This document shows, piece by piece, positions 1 through 7,387 of a stretch of DNA of 35,166 nt (the stretch's first letter is position 1; each line of letters starts with the position of its first letter). The DNA lies in assembly GCA_028870705.1 (NCBI GenBank), contig JAGWPD010000055.1:1-35166 (forward strand). The letters are read 5' to 3'. A model generated the notes under the pieces. That model searched no databases. It was given only the letters and a program-made list of their open reading frames with translations, and was not told the DNA's origin. Source of the stretch: Gammaproteobacteria bacterium. Lineage in GTDB: Bacteria; Pseudomonadota; Gammaproteobacteria; Steroidobacterales; Steroidobacteraceae. Position numbers and translations under genes: made by a program.

Positions 1-549
1 GCGCGCGCGGTGCACGGGCTGGGGCTTGCCGAGCTGCGCGGCCAGCCGCGCTTCGCGGAGATCGCCGATGAACTGCTGCGATTCATCGCCGGAGCCGAGC
101 TGATCATCCACAATGCCAGTTTCGACGTCGGCTTCCTCGATGCCGAGCTCGCGCGCCTCGGGCGCGATCCGCCGGTGCTGGTGGCTGAGCTCTGCCCGGT
201 GCTCGATACGCTCGCGCTGGCGCGCGAGATGCATCCCGGCCAGCGCAACAGCCTCGACGCGCTCTGCAAGCGCTATGGCCTCGACAACTCGCGCCGCGAG
301 CTGCACGGTGCGCTGCTCGATGCGCGGATCCTGGCCGACGTATACCTCGCGATGACCGGCGGGCAGAGCGCGCTCGCGCTCGATGAGTCGCCGCGGCGCG
401 CCGCCACGCATCTGCCGACCGCGGCGGCGGCGGGCCACCTGCCGCTGGTCGTGGTCGCTGCCAGCGCCGAGGAACGCGCGGCCCATGAACAATTGCAGGA
501 ACTGCTGCAGCGGGAGAGCCGCGGGCGCTGCCTTTGGCGCGGCCCATGA
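1..549 (+). CDS. dnaQ: DNA polymerase III epsilon subunit, C-terminal part (partial at window edge)
   Basis: This is the 3'-5' proofreading exonuclease subunit of the replicative polymerase, cut by the window start, so the first exonuclease motif (DxE) is missing. What remains matches the E. coli DnaQ pattern: a VHG motif at the left edge, the ExoII block HNASFDVGF, the RNSLDAL stretch, and the ExoIII block HGALLDARILADVYLAMTGG with its catalytic His and Asp. A linker follows, then the short C-terminal segment ending CLWRGP that in DnaQ contacts the polymerase alpha subunit. The reading frame is open from base 1, and the GTG at base 10 is an internal Val codon, not a start. The TGA stop (547-549) overlaps the ATG of the next gene, so the two are probably co-translated. 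Confidence 0.95.
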   Translation, partial: ARAVHGLGLAELRGQPRFAEIADELLRFIAGAELIIHNASFDVGFLDAELARLGRDPPVLVAELCPVLDTLALAREMHPGQRNSLDALCKRYGLDNSRRELHGALLDARILADVYLAMTGGQSALALDESPRRAATHLPTAAAAGHLPLVVVAASAEERAAHEQLQELLQRESRGRCLWRGP

Positions 550-1556
550 AGCTGCTGGTCACCGGTGCCGCGGGGTTCATTGGTGCGTTCGCGGCGCAAC
601 GCTTCCTGGCCCGCGGCGATGAGGTCGTCGGCCTCGACAACCTGAATGAGTACTACGACGTACGGCTCAAGCAGGCGCGTCTCGCGCGGCTCGAGGCGCA
701 GCCGGGGTTCCGCTTCGCCAGGCTCGATCTCGCCGACCAGGCGGGCATGGCCGCGCTGTTCGAGCGCGAACGATTCCAGCGCGTGGTGCACCTCGGTGCA
801 CAGGCCGGCGTCCGCCATTCACTCGAGGATCCGCACGGCTATGTCAGCAGCAACCTGGCGGGCACGCTCAACGTGCTCGAAGGATGCCGCCGGCAGCGCG
901 TCGAGCACCTGGTCTATGCCTCGACCAGCTCGGTGTACGGCGCCAGCACGCGCCTGCCGTTCTCGGAGCACCAGGCCGCCGTGCACCCGCTGTCGTTCTA
1001 TGCCGCGACCAAGCGCGCGTGCGAACTCATGGCGCATGCGTACTCGTCGCTGTTCGGCCTCGCGACGACCGGCCTGCGGTTCTTCACCGTATACGGGCCC
1101 TGGGGCAGGCCCGACATGGCGCTGTTCCGCTTCACGCGCGCGATCCTCGCCGGCGAGCCGATCGAGGTCTACAACCACGGCCATCACCAGCGCGACTTCA
1201 CCTACGTCGATGACATCGTCGAAGGCGTGGTGCGCATCACCGACCGGGTCGCGCTTGGCGACGCGGCCTGGAACGGCGCCGATCCGGATCCTGCCAGCAG
1301 CCGCGCGCCGTTCCGGATCTACAACATCGGCAGCAACCGCCCGATCGAGCTGCTGCGCTATATCGAGGTGCTCGAAGCCTGCCTCGGCCGCAAGGCCACG
1401 CGCCGCTTGCTGCCGATGCAGCCGGGCGATGCGCCGGATACGCATGCCGACGTCGCCGAACTGATGGCGGCCGTGGGCTACGAGCCGCGCACGACGATCG
1501 AGGCTGGCGTGGGCAATTTTGTCCGCTGGTATCGGGAGTACTACCAGGTCACATGA
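546..1556 (+). CDS. NAD-dependent epimerase, UDP-glucuronate 4-epimerase-like
   Basis: 336-residue short-chain (extended SDR) sugar-nucleotide epimerase. An N-terminal Rossmann motif TGAAGFIG follows directly after MKLLV. The catalytic Ser region ASTSSVYG and the YxxxK motif (SFYAATK) are present, as is the GLRFFTVYGPWGRPDMA block typical of the UDP-glucuronate 4-epimerase (CapI/WbnF-like) branch. The C-terminal half has the DFTYVDDIVEGV stretch of the same family. The expected reaction is UDP-glucuronate to UDP-galacturonate, feeding polysaccharide synthesis; the exact substrate is inferred. I chose ATG 546, which gives the canonical MKLLVTG start and an ATGA overlap with dnaQ, over an in-frame TTG at 534. 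The stop overlaps the pgi start in the same way. dTDP- or UDP-glucose epimerases are the alternative. Confidence 0.88.
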   Translation: MKLLVTGAAGFIGAFAAQRFLARGDEVVGLDNLNEYYDVRLKQARLARLEAQPGFRFARLDLADQAGMAALFERERFQRVVHLGAQAGVRHSLEDPHGYVSSNLAGTLNVLEGCRRQRVEHLVYASTSSVYGASTRLPFSEHQAAVHPLSFYAATKRACELMAHAYSSLFGLATTGLRFFTVYGPWGRPDMALFRFTRAILAGEPIEVYNHGHHQRDFTYVDDIVEGVVRITDRVALGDAAWNGADPDPASSRAPFRIYNIGSNRPIELLRYIEVLEACLGRKATRRLLPMQPGDAPDTHADVAELMAAVGYEPRTTIEAGVGNFVRWYREYYQVT

Positions 1557-3205
1557 ACAACTACCCCAGCGGCGCCGACTGTCCTGCCTGGAAGCAGCTT
1601 GCCGGCGCGGCGCCGGCCGCGCGCACGCGCACGACGCGCGAGCTGTTCGCCGCGGATGACGAGCGGTTCGCGCACTGCTCGGTCGAGGCGGCCGGGCTGC
1701 TGTTCGACTATTCCCGCCAGCGCGTGTCCGCGGAGCTGCTGCCGGTGTTTGCGCAGCTGGCCGACCAGTTGCAGCTGCGCGAGCGCATCGCGGCGATGTT
1801 CCGCGGCGATACCGTCAATACCACCGAAGTCCGCGCGGTGCTGCACACCGCCTTGCGCCGCGGCGGTGCGCCCGCGCCATTGCTGGTCGCCGGACAGGAC
1901 ATCGACGCGCTGGTGCGCGCCGAGCGCGAACGCATGCTCGCCTTCGCCGAGGGCGTGCGCAGCGGGGCGGTCTACTCCAGTTCCGACCAGCCGTTCTCGC
2001 TGGTGATCAATATCGGCATCGGCGGCTCCGACCTCGGCCCGGCGATGGCGGTCGAGGCACTGCGCCAGTACACGGCCGGCGGTCCGCGCGTCGCCTGCGT
2101 CTCGAACGTCGACGGCTGCCAGCTCGCCGACCTGCTCGCGCTCGCCGACCCGGCGCGGACGCTGTTCATCATCTGCTCGAAGACCTTCACCACGCTCGAG
2201 ACGCGCACCAACGCGCTGGCGGCGCGCGCCTGGCTGCGCGCGCGGCTCGGCGCTGCGGCGGTGCCCGCGCATTTCGCCGCGGTCTCGGTCAACGCCCGGG
2301 CGATGGACGAGTTCGGCGTGCATCCGGAATACCGCTTCGCGATGTGGGACTGGGTGGGCGGGCGCTATTCGATCTGGTCCTCGATCGGCGTGTCGCTCGC
2401 GATCGCGATCGGCCGCGCCCACTTCGAGGCCTTCCTGCACGGTGCCGCTGCGATGGACCGGCACTTCCAGGAAGCGCCATGGCTGCAGAACCTGCCGGTG
2501 CTGGCGGCGATGCTTGGCATCTGGAACATCAATTTCCTCGACTTGCCGACGCTGGCCATCTTGCCCTACGACCAGCGGCTGGCGCGCTTCAGCGCCTACC
2601 TGCAGCAGCTCGAGATGGAGAGCAACGGCAAGTCGGTGCGGCTCGACGGAAGTCCCGCGCCGGTGCCGACCTGCCCGGTGATCTGGGGCGAGCCGGGCAA
2701 CAACGCGCAGCACTCGTTCTTCCAGCTGCTGCACCAGGGCAGCCCACGGGCCGCGCTCGATTTCCTGCTGCCGGTGATCAGCTCCTGCGACAGCCAGCCG
2801 GCGCAGGACCTGGCGATCGCCAATTGCCTGGCGCAGGCCGAGGCGTTCGCTTTTGGACAGGGTGCGGCGGCCGTGGCAGCCGACCTGCACCGCCAGGGCA
2901 TGGCGCCGGAGCGCGTCGCCGAACTGCTGCCGCACAAGGTGCACGCAGGCAATCGCCCGTCGACGCTGCTCATGTTCCCGCGCGTCGATCCGCCGACGCT
3001 CGGCAAGCTGATCGCTCTCTACGAACACAAGGTGCTGGTGCAGAGCGTGGTGTGGGGCATCAATGCCTTCGACCAGTGGGGCGTGGAGCTTGGCAAACGG
3101 CTCTGCGACACGATCGTGCCGCTGGTGAAGCAGCCGCGCCTGGCCCGCGAGCTATCGAGTTCGCTCCGTGGTGCATTGAAGTTCGTCGAGCGCGAGCGCC
3201 GTTGA
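1553..3205 (+). CDS. pgi: Glucose-6-phosphate isomerase
   Basis: 550 residues, the length of E. coli Pgi (549). It interconverts glucose 6-phosphate and fructose 6-phosphate in the cytoplasm. Both family signatures are visible: the first around residue 266 (DWVGGRYSIWSSIG), and the second near the C terminus (FDQWGVELGK), which carries the catalytic lysine. The sugar-phosphate loop (IGIGGSDLGP), the active-site Glu region (LEMESNGKSV) and the His region (NNAQHSFFQLLHQG) are also intact. Its ATG overlaps the epimerase stop by 4 bases, placing hexose-phosphate and sugar-nucleotide steps in one transcription unit. A GC-rich palindrome lies just past the stop. Confidence 0.97.
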   Translation: MNNYPSGADCPAWKQLAGAAPAARTRTTRELFAADDERFAHCSVEAAGLLFDYSRQRVSAELLPVFAQLADQLQLRERIAAMFRGDTVNTTEVRAVLHTALRRGGAPAPLLVAGQDIDALVRAERERMLAFAEGVRSGAVYSSSDQPFSLVINIGIGGSDLGPAMAVEALRQYTAGGPRVACVSNVDGCQLADLLALADPARTLFIICSKTFTTLETRTNALAARAWLRARLGAAAVPAHFAAVSVNARAMDEFGVHPEYRFAMWDWVGGRYSIWSSIGVSLAIAIGRAHFEAFLHGAAAMDRHFQEAPWLQNLPVLAAMLGIWNINFLDLPTLAILPYDQRLARFSAYLQQLEMESNGKSVRLDGSPAPVPTCPVIWGEPGNNAQHSFFQLLHQGSPRAALDFLLPVISSCDSQPAQDLAIANCLAQAEAFAFGQGAAAVAADLHRQGMAPERVAELLPHKVHAGNRPSTLLMFPRVDPPTLGKLIALYEHKVLVQSVVWGINAFDQWGVELGKRLCDTIVPLVKQPRLARELSSSLRGALKFVERERR

Positions 3206-3213
3206 AGGGTGCC

Positions 3214-3227
3214 GCGCCGGCCGGCGC
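3214..3227. terminator. GC-rich 14-base palindrome between convergent pgi and tetR
   Basis: A perfect inverted repeat, gcgccggccggcgc, sits 8 bases after the pgi stop and before the stop of the convergent tetR gene. It could form a short GC stem serving both directions, but neither side has a clear T-run. Its role as a terminator is inferred only from position, and chance occurrence at this base composition is possible. Confidence 0.3.
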
Positions 3228-3266
3228 CTGGCGGTTTCGCGCCGCGCCGTACCGCTCAGGTCCACC

Positions 3267-3887
3267 TCAGCCGCGCCGATTCGCAGGGCCGCCGAGCGAG
3301 GCGAGCAGCCGGCGTGCGGACGCGGCAAAGCTCGCCATGTCTTTCAGCGGCCAGGCGACCAGCATCGCACCCTCGAGGCCACCGAGCAGCATCAGCGCCA
3401 CCTGCTCGTCGCTCCCCTGAGGATGAAGGGATCCACCACTGCGGCCCTCGCCGATGACGCGCGCCAGCCAGCGTTCATTGTCGGCGAAGAACGCGCGGAT
3501 CGTCCGTTGCATCGGCGCGGGCAGCGTCAGGTACTCGGCCGCGAGGATCCCGCACAGGCACAGCCGGTCCTGCCGCAGCACCTTCGCGTGCAAGCGGGCG
3601 TAGCGCTCGAGGCGCAGCGGCGCGCCCAGGCCCGCGGCGTCGATCGCCGCCAGGGCTGCACGGAAGCCGCGTGCGTAGCGTTCCAGGATCGCCGCGCCGA
3701 GCACAGCCTTGGTGCTGAAGTGATGGTGCAGGCTCGCCTTGGTGATGCCGATTTCGGCGGCGACATCGGCGTAGCTGAAGCCGTTGTAGCCGCGCGTCTG
3801 CATCAGGCGCCCGGCCACGTCCAGAATGCGATCCGGGGTGCCGGTCGAGCGTTTCGAGGTCGCGGGTTTCTTCCTGACGGCGGGCAT
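3267..3887 (-). CDS. TetR/AcrR family transcriptional repressor
   Basis: 206-residue one-component regulator. The N-terminal TetR helix-turn-helix is at about residues 17-63 (RILDVAGRLMQTRGYNGFSY then ITKASLHHHFSTK). The ligand-binding half carries a Cys-x-Cys pair (C110 and C112, LCLCGILAAEYL), where AcuR/NemR-like members have a conserved GCL-type segment. ATG 3887 is preceded by AGGTG. It is divergent from the methyltransferase at 3983, and the gap holds a perfect 16-base palindrome (3928-3943) that is very likely its operator. It therefore probably represses both itself and the methyltransferase, and perhaps responds to an electrophile or other small molecule; the ligand is not deducible. 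Confidence 0.9.
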   Translation of the reverse strand: MPAVRKKPATSKRSTGTPDRILDVAGRLMQTRGYNGFSYADVAAEIGITKASLHHHFSTKAVLGAAILERYARGFRAALAAIDAAGLGAPLRLERYARLHAKVLRQDRLCLCGILAAEYLTLPAPMQRTIRAFFADNERWLARVIGEGRSGGSLHPQGSDEQVALMLLGGLEGAMLVAWPLKDMASFAASARRLLASLGGPANRRG

Positions 3888-3918
3888 CTGACACCTGGCG
3901 GCTACGGCGATTCCTTCC

Positions 3919-3947
3919 TTGTATCCATACCTACTAGTAGGTAGATT
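3919..3947 (+). promoter_or_regulatory. Putative sigma70 promoter of the methyltransferase gene
   Basis: The -35-like TTGTAT (3919-3924) and -10-like TAGATT (3942-3947) are separated by exactly 17 bases. The spacer contains the 16-base palindrome, so a bound TetR dimer would block RNA polymerase. The predicted start at about 3954 leaves a leader of roughly 29 bases containing AGGGA, 8 bases before the GTG start at 3983. Each hexamer matches consensus only partly (3/6 and 4/6). Confidence 0.5.
3928..3943. promoter_or_regulatory. Perfect 16-base palindrome, probable TetR operator
   Basis: The sequence tacctactagtaggta equals its own reverse complement over 16 bases. It is noticeably AT-richer than its surroundings. 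It lies between the divergent tetR and methyltransferase genes and within a predicted -35/-10 spacer. Length, symmetry and placement fit a TetR-family operator for the adjacent regulator. Confidence 0.75.
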
Positions 3948-3982
3948 CGGTCACGGCCAGGCGCAGCGCAGGGAACCATGCC

Positions 3983-5035
3983 GTGAGCGAGCGTGATGCA
4001 GACCTCAATTCCTTCCTCAACCGGGCGATCGACGACCTGGGCGCCGCGATGAGTGCGGTACTGGTCTGTATCGGCGATGAGCTCGGTTTCTATAGGGAAC
4101 TTGCCAAAGGCGCGTTGACGCCGCTCGAGTTGGCCGCGCGGACCGGCACCGCCGAGCGCTGCGTGCGCGAGTGGCTGGCGAACCAGGCCGCTGGCGGGTA
4201 CGTCAGCTTCGAGGCGGCCTTCGACCGCTATTCGCTCAACGAAGCGCAGGCCACCTGCCTGGCCGGCCGCGGCGGCGTGCACGACCTGCCTGGCGCCTAT
4301 CATGTGGTCGAGGACTTCTTCCGTGTCAAGGATCGCGCCGTCAGGGCCTACCGCACCGGCGAGCGCCTGCCATGGGACGCGCACCAGCCCAGCCTCTTCG
4401 ACGGCGTCGAGCGGTTCCTGGGCGCCACCTATCGCACGCACCTGCTCAACCACTGGCTGCCGGCCCTCGATGGCCTGGTCGAGAAGCTCCGCGCCGGCGC
4501 CTCGGTCGCGGATGTCGGCTGCGGCCTCGGCACCAGCACGATGCTGATGGCCGAAGCCTTCCCGGGGAGCGAGTTCGTCGGCATCGACACCAGCGCCGCC
4601 GCGATCGAGGCTGCGCAGCGCCGCGCGAGCGAGCACGGGCTGCGCAACGTGCGGTTCGTGCTCGGCGATGCCGAGACCTACCAGGAAGGCGAGCTCGATT
4701 TCGTCGCGTTCCTGAACAGCCTGCATTCGATGTCGGATCCGGCGGCCTGCGCGCGCCACAGCTTCCATCAGCTGCGCCGCGACGGCCACGCGCTCATCGT
4801 CGAGCCGCGCGCGGGCGATCGCATCGAGGACAACCTCACGCCGGTCGGCCGCATGTACTACGCCGCCTCCGCCATGGTCTGCGTTCCCAACGCACTGGCC
4901 GCCGCGGGGCTGAAGATCGGCGCCCAGGCGGGCGAGCGGGCGCTCGAGGAAGTGCTGGTCGAAGCGGGCGGGTTCACGCGCCTGCGGCGCGTGTACGACA
5001 CGCCGCTCAGCATGGTGCTGGAGGCGCGGCCTTAG
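3983..5035 (+). CDS. Class I SAM-dependent methyltransferase with N-terminal winged-helix domain
   Basis: 350 residues. The N-terminal 90 or so residues form a winged-helix-like dimerisation domain (LTPLELAARTGTAERCVREWLANQAAGG region), as in the Rv2258c-type methyltransferases. The Rossmann SAM-binding domain begins near residue 174 with motif I VADVGCGLGTST, and the acidic motif II is EFVGIDTS. The substrate is unknown, but the architecture is that of small-molecule O- or N-methyltransferases. The start is GTG 3983, with AGGGA 8 bases upstream; the nearby ATG at 3978 is out of frame. It lies divergent from the TetR gene and behind the palindromic operator, so it is probably induced on derepression. 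The stop overlaps the stop of the convergent MAPEG gene (TTAG). Confidence 0.88.
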   Translation: MSERDADLNSFLNRAIDDLGAAMSAVLVCIGDELGFYRELAKGALTPLELAARTGTAERCVREWLANQAAGGYVSFEAAFDRYSLNEAQATCLAGRGGVHDLPGAYHVVEDFFRVKDRAVRAYRTGERLPWDAHQPSLFDGVERFLGATYRTHLLNHWLPALDGLVEKLRAGASVADVGCGLGTSTMLMAEAFPGSEFVGIDTSAAAIEAAQRRASEHGLRNVRFVLGDAETYQEGELDFVAFLNSLHSMSDPAACARHSFHQLRRDGHALIVEPRAGDRIEDNLTPVGRMYYAASAMVCVPNALAAAGLKIGAQAGERALEEVLVEAGGFTRLRRVYDTPLSMVLEARP

Positions 5036-5466
5036 GCAGACGCGACGCCTACCACCAGTACCAGCCACATCGCCGCGAGCACCAGCCAGCTCGCGAAGTA
5101 GGCGCGGATGCGCCAGCGTAGTCTGTTGGGGCCGAGGTGGATCGCGGCGTGGGCGATGCGCGCGGCAACATAGCACCAGGCGAGAATCACCATCGTCATC
5201 CCAGCGTGCCGCGTGAACATGGCCGCGAGGCAGGCCACGTAGAACAGCGTTGGTGCTTCGAACAGGTTGCTGAAGTGCCGCGCGGCCTTGGCGGCGCTTT
5301 CGGGTTCGGGTACGCCCTGGTCCTGGTATATGCGGTAGTAGGCGGTAGTGATCAGCCGCTCGCGCACTGCGTGCACGCGGCGCCGGAACAGCGTGACCAG
5401 CACCGTCGCGGTCACGACCACCATCGCGAACATCGGGTAGACGAGGCTGGAATCATGATCGCCCAT
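5032..5466 (-). CDS. MAPEG family integral membrane protein
   Basis: 144 residues with about four hydrophobic membrane segments (FAMVVVTATVLVTLF; TLFYVACLAAMF; MTMVILAWCYVAARIAH; ASWLVLAAMWLVLVVGVA). The family pattern HFSNLFEAPTLFY, followed by ARIAHAAIHLGPNRLRWR, is that of the membrane-associated eicosanoid/glutathione metabolism (MAPEG) superfamily. Bacterial members are mostly of unknown substrate, though some have glutathione transferase activity. The neighbouring methyltransferase could suggest a detoxification setting, but they are convergent and not an operon. Its stop overlaps that gene's stop by 4 bases. It lies just downstream of the papain-like protease on the same strand (9-base gap), so they may be co-transcribed. 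Confidence 0.88.
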   Translation of the reverse strand: MGDHDSSLVYPMFAMVVVTATVLVTLFRRRVHAVRERLITTAYYRIYQDQGVPEPESAAKAARHFSNLFEAPTLFYVACLAAMFTRHAGMTMVILAWCYVAARIAHAAIHLGPNRLRWRIRAYFASWLVLAAMWLVLVVGVASA

Positions 5467-5475
5467 GGTCGCACC

Positions 5476-6243
5476 TTACCCTTCCACGGTCCTCACGGTC
5501 CACAGGTCGCGGGCGAGCTGCGGGGCGGCCAGGTACGCGTAGGGCATGTAGAAGTAGCCGGCATCACCCCATTTCGTCGACCAGGAGTTCATGCAGGTGT
5601 AGCAACCGCCGCGGTCGTCGTAGCCCACCGCGAGCACCGCATGGCCGCCGACGACGCGCTCGCCCGGACCGGGCATCGGCATGTGGCCGGCGCGGGCGAC
5701 GGCGGGCGATTCGAAACCCTCATACACCGAGAACCCGAACACGAACGGATAGCCACTCGCGAGGCACCCCTTCATCTGCCAGGCGTCCTGCACCAGCCGC
5801 TGGTAGCTGAGGGCCTGGTGCCTGAGGCCATCGCGATAGGCAGGGGCGGGCGGTCGCTCGGCGAAACGCTCCGGCGCATATGGCCAGAGCGGCTCGCCGC
5901 AGACACCTTGTCTGGCGAGCGTCTTGATGCCATCGCGCAGCATCGCACCGGCGTCGGTGCCGACCGTGCCTTCGATCGCCCGCTCGTTGTAATAGATGAA
6001 CAGGCGCGAGGGCACGAAACTGCGCGCGCCGCGTTGCTTGAGCAGGTCGAAGCGGTAGGCGTTGCCGATCGCATTCGCGGTACAGCTGCCGAGCACGCCC
6101 TGGTCGAATACCGGCGGGCAGCGGGGCCGCAGGTCGACCGCGGCGGGGAGCCGCTTGAGCACCGGCGGCGGGGCGGCGTAGAGGTGATCGCGCTGGTCGG
6201 GGAGATCCGGAATCCAGCCATAGCGCGCGGACTTGCGTTTCAT
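5476..6243 (-). CDS. Papain-like (C1A) cysteine peptidase
   Basis: 255 residues with a complete C1 catalytic set: the oxyanion Gln48 and nucleophile Cys54 in VFDQGVLGSCTAN, His201 in VVGGHAVLAVGYDD, and Asn219 in CMNSWSTKWGDAGYFYMP. The short N-terminal segment before Cys54 (DLPDQRDHLY, then LPAAVDLRP) is typical of the bacterial C1 family, which lacks a long propeptide. No signal peptide is visible: the N terminus is basic and polar (MKRKSARYGW), so it is either cytoplasmic or exported by an unusual route. ATG 6243 has AGGAG 7 bases upstream. The substrate is unknown. It lies 9 bases upstream of the MAPEG gene. Confidence 0.92.
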   Translation of the reverse strand: MKRKSARYGWIPDLPDQRDHLYAAPPPVLKRLPAAVDLRPRCPPVFDQGVLGSCTANAIGNAYRFDLLKQRGARSFVPSRLFIYYNERAIEGTVGTDAGAMLRDGIKTLARQGVCGEPLWPYAPERFAERPPAPAYRDGLRHQALSYQRLVQDAWQMKGCLASGYPFVFGFSVYEGFESPAVARAGHMPMPGPGERVVGGHAVLAVGYDDRGGCYTCMNSWSTKWGDAGYFYMPYAYLAAPQLARDLWTVRTVEG

Positions 6244-6339
6244 GTGCGCTCCTGTGGGCAGGAAAGAACAAATGAGCCGCGCGCCACTCTAGCCCCGTTG
6301 GCGCGCCATTGCCAGATCGGACGGTCGGCGGCCGGCTAC

Positions 6340-6368
6340 TGGAGAGGCGAGCCGGTTCAACCTAGAAT
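6340..6368 (+). promoter_or_regulatory. Putative sigma70 promoter of the quinone oxidoreductase gene
   Basis: A -35-like TGGAGA (6340-6345, 4/6 match) is 17 bases from a good -10, TAGAAT (6363-6368, 5/6). The ATG at 6377 is only 8 bases past the -10, with no Shine-Dalgarno sequence, so the mRNA would have almost no leader. If ATG 6395 is used instead, the leader would be about 20 bases, still without a ribosome site. Confidence 0.55.
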
Positions 6369-6376
6369 CACGCGCC

Positions 6377-7387
6377 ATGAACCCGCGCGGCACCATGCGG
6401 CACATCGCCTACGGCCCTGATCCGGGCGCGGGCTCGCTGCGCGTCGTCACGGGGCCGGTACCGGTGCCGTCCGCGGGCGAGCTGCTGATCGCGGTCGATC
6501 ACGCGGGCGTGAACCGCCCGGATGTGCAGCAGCGCGCCGGCAGTTATCCGCCGCCGCCCGGCGCCTCACCGATCCTTGGCCTGGAAGTGTCCGGCAAGGT
6601 CGCTATGGTGGGTGCGGGCGTTGAAGGCTGGAAGGTCGGCGATGCGGTCTGCGCGCTGACCCCGGGCGGCGGCTACGCGCAGTACTGTCTCACGCCGGCC
6701 GGGCAGGCGCTGCCGGTGCCGAGAGGGTGGAGCCTCGAGCAGGCGGCGGGCCTGTGCGAGACCTGGTTTACGGTCTGGGCCAATCTCGTCGACATCGGCG
6801 GCTTGCGCGCTGGGCAGCAGGTGCTGGTGCACGGCGGCTCGAGCGGTATCGGTCTCGCGGCGATCGAGCTGATCAGGCTGCGCGGTGCGCAGTGCATCGT
6901 CACCGTGGGCGATGACGAGAAAGCGCGCTTCTGCCGCGGGTTCGGCGCGCAGGCGGCGATCAACTACAAGAGCGAGGATTTCGTGGCGCGGGTGCGCGAG
7001 CTCACCGCTGGCGCCGGCGTCGATCTGGTGCTCGACATGGTCGCCGGGGATTACGTGCCGCGCAACCTCCAGGTGCTGCGGCGCGACGGCCGCGAGCTGC
7101 TGATCGCGCTCCAGCGCGGCACGCAGGCCGAGGTGGATCTCAACCTCGTGATGCGCAACCGGCTGACGATCACCGGCTCGACGATGCGGCCGCGCACGAG
7201 TGCCGAGAAAACGGCCATACGCGATGCGCTGCGACGCGAGGTCTGGCCCGCCTGCGAGGCCGGCCACGTACGCGTGCACGTGCATGCGATTTTTCCGCTG
7301 GCGCAGGCCGCCGATGCACACCGCCTCATGGAGAGCAGCCGCCACATCGGCAAGATCCTGCTGCGCGTCGACGCGGCCGGAGTCTAG
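6377..7387 (+). CDS. NAD(P)H-quinone oxidoreductase, zinc-less MDR family (PIG3-like)
   Basis: 336 residues of the medium-chain dehydrogenase/reductase family without zinc ligands. The N-terminal GroES-like domain is followed by the NAD(P) motif VLVHGGSSGIGLAAIELIR. HAGVNRPDVQQRAGSYPPPPGAS and GLEVSGKV, together with the C-terminal SSRHIGKILLRV, match the PIG3/quinone oxidoreductase branch. The probable reaction is one- or two-electron reduction of quinones or related enals using NADPH. ATG 6377 fits a leaderless transcript from the TAGAAT -10; ATG 6395 (MRHIAYGP) is nearer to where homologues start and is a real alternative. It is divergent from the cysteine peptidase. Its TAG stop shares the CTAG at 7384-7387 with the stop of the convergent lipoprotein gene. 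Confidence 0.92.
   Translation: MNPRGTMRHIAYGPDPGAGSLRVVTGPVPVPSAGELLIAVDHAGVNRPDVQQRAGSYPPPPGASPILGLEVSGKVAMVGAGVEGWKVGDAVCALTPGGGYAQYCLTPAGQALPVPRGWSLEQAAGLCETWFTVWANLVDIGGLRAGQQVLVHGGSSGIGLAAIELIRLRGAQCIVTVGDDEKARFCRGFGAQAAINYKSEDFVARVRELTAGAGVDLVLDMVAGDYVPRNLQVLRRDGRELLIALQRGTQAEVDLNLVMRNRLTITGSTMRPRTSAEKTAIRDALRREVWPACEAGHVRVHVHAIFPLAQAADAHRLMESSRHIGKILLRVDAAGV

Noticed and set aside
3902-5176. 424-codon open frame on the minus strand
   Set aside because: Opposite the methyltransferase with its SAM motif. It also runs through the palindromic operator and promoter.
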